From the NCBI GenBank assembly GCA_017962105.1, contig JAGCVY010000039.1, positions 1-35,789 of the forward strand: a stretch of DNA of 35,789 nt, read 5' to 3'. Below are positions 32,146 to 35,789 of the stretch, piece after piece. Position 1 is the stretch's first letter; every line of letters begins with the position of its first letter. The position numbers were made by a program, and so were the translations under genes. The notes beneath the pieces were generated by a model. The model ran no database searches and was not told where the DNA came from. It saw only the letters and a list, made by a program, of their open reading frames with translations. The stretch is from Lachnospiraceae bacterium (GTDB lineage Bacteria > Bacillota > Clostridia > Lachnospirales > Lachnospiraceae).

Positions 32146-32170
32146 GGCGGGGCCGAACCCCGCCTTTTTT
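32146..32170 (+). terminator. Terminator after the HAD gene
   Basis: GGCGGGG (32146-32152) pairs with CCCCGCC (32158-32164) around CCGAA and is followed by TTTTTT (32165-32170). Confidence 0.92.
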
Positions 32171-32251
32171 GCGTTTATGAACAAAAAAACGGGGCAATTT
32201 TCCGTTCTTTTGGGGAAAATGCCATACTGCGTAAATTTACCCAAATTGGAC

Positions 32252-32280
32252 TTGCTTTTTTCACAATCTTTAAGTACAAT
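32252..32280 (+). promoter_or_regulatory. Promoter of the glycolytic cluster
   Basis: TTGCTT (32252-32257), 17 bases, TACAAT (32275-32280), the same boxes as the topB promoter but without the TGG before the -10. The leader to gap is about 55 bases. Confidence 0.65.
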
Positions 32281-32341
32281 GATTGAGGATTTTTAGGAAC
32301 CAAAAACCTATAAATATTTCACTTTTAGGAGGAACAAAATC

Positions 32342-33370
32342 ATGGCAGTAAAAGTAGCTATCAATGGTTTTGGTCGTATCGGTCGTCTGGCTTTCCGTCA
32401 GATGTTCGGCGCTGAAGGTTATGAGATTGTTGCTATCAACGATCTTACGACGCCTTCCATGCTTGCTCATCTTCTGAAGTACGATTCTTCTCAGGGTCGT
32501 TACATCAACCTTGGTGAGGAAGACACCGTTACCGCTAACGATGAGGAAGGAACCATCACTGTTAAGGGCAAGACCATCAAGATCTATAAAGAGCCCGATG
32601 CAAACAATTGCCCTTGGGGTCAGCTCGATGTAGATGTAGTTCTTGAGTGCTCCGGCTTCTATGCATCCAAGGCTAAGGCACAGGCGCACATCAACGCCGG
32701 CGCTAAGAAGGTTGTTATTTCCGCACCTGCAGGAAATGACCTTCCTACCATCGTTTACAATGTAAACCACACCACTCTTACGAAAGAGGACACCATCATC
32801 TCCGCAGCTTCCTGCACCACGAACTGCCTTGCTCCGATGGCTAAGGCTCTCAACGACCTTGCTCCCATCGAGTCCGGTATCATGTGCACGATCCACGCTT
32901 ACACCGGCGACCAGATGATCCTTGACGGTCCTCAGAGAAAGGGCGACAAGAGACGCAGCCGTGCAGGCGCTGTCAACATCGTTCCGAACAGCACCGGTGC
33001 TGCTAAGGCTATCGGCCTTGTAATTCCGGAGCTCAACGGCAAGCTCATCGGCGCTGCTCAGCGTGTTCCTACGCCGACCGGTTCCACGACGCTTCTGTTC
33101 GCAGTTGTTAACAAGGAAGTTACCAAGGACGAGATCAACGCTGCTATGAAGGCTGCTGCTAACGAGTCCTTCGGTTACAACACCGAGGAGATCGTTTCCT
33201 CCGATATCATCGGCATGAAGTTCGGTTCCCTGTTCGATGCTACCCAGACCATGGTCAGCCCTCTTCCGGATGGCAAGACCCAGGTTGAGGTTGTTTCCTG
33301 GTATGACAACGAGAACTCCTACACCAGCCAGATGGTTCGTACCATCAAGTACTTCGCAGAGCTTGCTTAA
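32342..33370 (+). CDS. gap: Glyceraldehyde-3-phosphate dehydrogenase
   Basis: NAD-dependent glycolytic dehydrogenase of 342 residues making 1,3-bisphosphoglycerate. The Rossmann motif INGFGRIGR is at 7-15. The adenosine-binding acid is Asp34 in AINDL, which favours NAD over NADP. The catalytic Cys158 is in [12 protein letters not shown] and the general base is His185 in [17 protein letters not shown] (near 319) is the C-terminal signature. AGGAGGAAC lies 8-16 bases upstream. It has a strong promoter and the heavily biased codon set of a very abundant protein (GCT, GTT, CTT, AAG). A strong terminator follows it, so pgk and tpiA would be transcribed at lower level by readthrough unless they have their own promoter. 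Confidence 0.97.
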   Translation: MAVKVAINGFGRIGRLAFRQMFGAEGYEIVAINDLTTPSMLAHLLKYDSSQGRYINLGEEDTVTANDEEGTITVKGKTIKIYKEPDANNCPWGQLDVDVVLECSGFYASKAKAQAHINAGAKKVVISAPAGNDLPTIVYNVNHTTLTKEDTIISAASCTTNCLAPMAKALNDLAPIESGIMCTIHAYTGDQMILDGPQRKGDKRRSRAGAVNIVPNSTGAAKAIGLVIPELNGKLIGAAQRVPTPTGSTTLLFAVVNKEVTKDEINAAMKAAANESFGYNTEEIVSSDIIGMKFGSLFDATQTMVSPLPDGKTQVEVVSWYDNENSYTSQMVRTIKYFAELA

Positions 33371-33404
33371 GTTCCTGCCAAGCGCATAAGAATCATGGAC
33401 GATG

Positions 33405-33442
33405 GGGTCCGGTCCGAAATTCGGACCGGACCCTTATTTTAT
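33405..33442 (+). terminator. Strong terminator between gap and pgk
   Basis: A 13-bp perfect stem (33405-33417 with 33421-33433, GGGTCCGGTCCGA), tight AAT loop, followed by TTATTTTATC. No convincing promoter lies between it and the pgk start at 33493, so it may be partial. Confidence 0.85.
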
Positions 33443-33492
33443 CGCGTTTTTGGGGATGCCCGGACGCGAATAAACAGAAAGGAATTCAAACT

Positions 33493-34716
33493 ATGTCTCT
33501 GAACAAAAAGTCCGTTGACGATTTTAACGCAGCCGGCAAGAGAGTGCTGGTTCGCTGCGACTTCAATGTTCCGCTTAAGAACGGCGAGATCACTGACGAG
33601 ACCCGTATTGTTGCGGCTCTTCCGACGATCAACAAGCTTCTTGACGACGGTGCCAAGGTTATCCTTTGCTCGCACCTCGGCAAGGTTAAAAACGGCCCCA
33701 ACGAGGGTGAGAGCCTTGCTCCCGTTGCTGCACGTCTTTCCGAGAAACTCGGCAAGAAGGTTACCTTCGTTGCTGATTACAATGTGACCGGCGCTGACGC
33801 TACGGCTGCTGTTGCAGCTATGCAGCCCGGCGATGTGGTTCTTCTTCAGAACACCCGTTTCCGCGGTTCCGAGGAGACCAAGAACGGCGAGGCATTTTCC
33901 AAGGAACTCGCTGACCTCTGCGATGATTATGTATGCGACGCTTTCGGTTCCTCCCACAGAGCACACGCTTCCGTAGCAGGCGTTACGGATGTTGTTCGCG
34001 CTAAGGGCGGCAACTGCGCTGTCGGTTACTTGATGCAGAAGGAGATCAACTTCCTCGGCAATGCTGTTGAGAATCCGGTTCGTCCTTTCGTTGCCATCCT
34101 CGGCGGCGCTAAGGTAGCTGACAAGCTCAACGTTATCAACAACCTTCTCGAGAAGTGCGACACCCTCATCATCGGCGGCGGTATGGCTTACACCTTCCTC
34201 AAGGCGAAGGGCTATGAGATCGGTACCTCCCTCTGCGATGACGAGAAGATCGATTACTGCAAGGAGATGATGGACAAGGCTGAGGCTCTCGGCAAGAAGC
34301 TCCTTCTCCCTGTTGACACGGTTGTTACCGCTTCCTTCCCGGATCCGATCGACGCTCCGATCGAGACCGAAGTTTTCGATTCCGACAAGCTTCCGGCTGA
34401 CAAGATGGGTATGGACATCGGTCCGAAGACCCAGGCTCTGTACGCAGAGGCTGTTAAGACCGCTAAGACCGTTGTTTGGAACGGCCCGATGGGTGTGTTC
34501 GAGAACCCGATCCTTGCAAAGGGTACCATCGCTGTAGCAGCTGCTCTCGCTTAGACCGACGCTACGACGATCATCGGCGGCGGCGACTCCGCTGCAGCTG
34601 TTAACCAGCTTGGCTTTGCTGACAAGATGTCCCACATCTCCACCGGTGGCGGCGCTTCCCTCGAGTTCCTTGAGGGTAAGGAGCTTCCGGGCGTTGCAGC
34701 AGCTGACGACCTTTAA
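33493..34716 (+). pseudogene. pgk: Phosphoglycerate kinase interrupted by an in-frame TAG
   Basis: Phosphoglycerate kinase transfers phosphate from 1,3-bisphosphoglycerate to ADP. As read, translation ends at TAG 34552-34554 after 353 residues. The same frame continues for 53 codons of unmistakable PGK sequence to TAA at 34714-34716: a [13 protein letters not shown] nucleotide loop, [23 protein letters not shown] and LPGV. Full length would be 407 codons, normal for PGK. The N-half has [23 protein letters not shown] and [12 protein letters not shown]; the C-half has GGAKVADK and [10 protein letters not shown]. The TAG falls where family members usually have Glu in an A-L-A-E-x-D pattern, so a single G-to-T change of GAG would explain it. 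Codon use is equally biased on both sides, so there is no sign of decay. The truncated product lacks part of the ADP site. Options are nonsense mutation, suppression or sequence error. AAAGGAATT precedes the ATG. Confidence 0.9.
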
Positions 34717-34733
34717 TTTCTGAAACTCAATGC

Positions 34734-34759
34734 TCCCGCAGGTCCTACGGCCTGCGGGA
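34734..34759 (+). other. Hairpin between pgk and tpiA
   Basis: TCCCGCAGG (34734-34742) pairs with CCTGCGGGA (34751-34759) around TCCTACGG. No U-tract follows (CGCATGCGTAA), so an mRNA stability or processing role fits better than termination. Confidence 0.5.
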
Positions 34760-34792
34760 CGCATGCGTAAAATACCTATGGAGGCTACGAAA

Positions 34793-35545
<753 letters not shown>

Positions 35546-35570
35546 TTGCGGAGCATTTTCCGCACGAATG

Positions 35571-35610
35571 ATCTGCGGATACCGGCGGCACGACCGCCGG
35601 GTCCGCAGAT
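35571..35610 (+). other. Long hairpin between tpiA and gpmI
   Basis: ATCTGCGGA (35571-35579) pairs with TCCGCAGAT (35602-35610), with CCGGCGG (35582-35588) and CCGCCGG (35594-35600) inside around CACGA. A smaller GCGGA/TCCGC hairpin precedes it (about 35549-35563). There is no U-tract, so it is probably intra-operonic. Confidence 0.5.
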
Positions 35611-35667
35611 TGACTGTGACAATCACATATCAGTTGCGGGTGTTGACCCGCGCAGGAGGAAACAGAC

Positions 35668-35789
35668 ATGGCGAAGAAGCCTGTAGTATTATTGATTTTA
35701 GACGGATACGGATTGAATGACAAAGTAGAAGGCAACGCGGTGGCTCAGGCTAAGACACCGGTTATGGATAAATTGATGGCGGAATGCCC
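35668..35789 (+). CDS. gpmI: 2,3-bisphosphoglycerate-independent phosphoglycerate mutase (5' part, cut by window end)
   Basis: Forty codons are present before the window ends. The opening [17 protein letters not shown] contains the metal-binding Asp of the alkaline-phosphatase-like fold (LDG-(Y/F)-G), followed by [16 protein letters not shown], the standard GpmI N-terminus (GNA-x-x-x-A-x-T-P). The ribosome site CAGGAGGAA lies 6-14 bases upstream. It extends the gap-pgk-tpiA order toward the next glycolytic step. Confidence 0.9.
   Translation, partial: MAKKPVVLLILDGYGLNDKVEGNAVAQAKTPVMDKLMAEC

Noticed and set aside
34552-34554. Pyrrolysine or genome-wide TAG reassignment as the explanation of the pgk stop
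   Set aside because: TAG ends three other genes normally, no pyl genes are in view, and the position usually holds Glu, not a functional special residue.

Overview
The window reads as a piece of a Firmicutes chromosome, most likely a Clostridia/Lachnospiraceae-type gut anaerobe. The signs are strong AGGAGG-type ribosome sites, sigma-A promoters (several with extended -10), short U-tailed terminators, moderately GC-rich codon use, a sortase-type surface protein, and typical clostridial families (SH3b/glucosaminidase wall hydrolase, DegV, PF06695 exporter, YicC-RpoZ pair, gap-pgk-tpiA-gpmI). Every supported gene lies on the + strand. I saw no tRNA, rRNA, insertion sequence, integrase or CRISPR array. 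All family assignments are made by eye from conserved motifs.

Layout. (1) 1-2957: a secreted wall hydrolase with four SH3b domains. (2) 2958-3552: a 600-base gene-free stretch with a structured segment, AT-rich DNA and the nag promoter. (3) 3553-6976: an amino-sugar operon (nagB, glmM, a NahK-like N-acetylhexosamine 1-kinase) closed by a strong terminator. (4) 6978-13300: alanine dehydrogenase, a hotdog thioesterase, threonine synthase, a small exporter, DegV and GlyA, largely alanine/serine/glycine/threonine metabolism. (5) 13336-18950: topoisomerase III followed closely by an ABC ATPase and a large FtsX-type permease. (6) 18999-22388: a 1085-residue wall-anchored surface protein with six glycine-rich repeats and a cysteine-repeat stalk. 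(7) 22413-27770: a methyltransferase, then six tightly packed, mutually unrelated genes that look like an array of orphan immunity proteins (DUF4272, an unnamed family, an LRR-like protein, SUFU, DUF2185/Imm33, a second SUFU) with no toxin in view. (8) 27886-30045: a 58-residue winged-helix protein, SfsA and a CDF metal exporter. (9) 30112-32170: yicC, rpoZ and a HAD phosphatase. (10) 32252-end: the glycolytic cluster gap, pgk, tpiA and the start of gpmI.

Two things stand out. First, pgk carries an in-frame UAG 53 codons before its true end. Conserved PGK sequence, including the nucleotide-binding GGGDSAAA loop, continues in the same frame after it. UAG is an ordinary stop in three other genes here, so this is a nonsense mutation, a suppressed amber codon or a sequence error in a central glycolytic gene. 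Second, the 23188-27770 array fits the polyimmunity-locus pattern and contains at least two proteins or domains without a recognised family.
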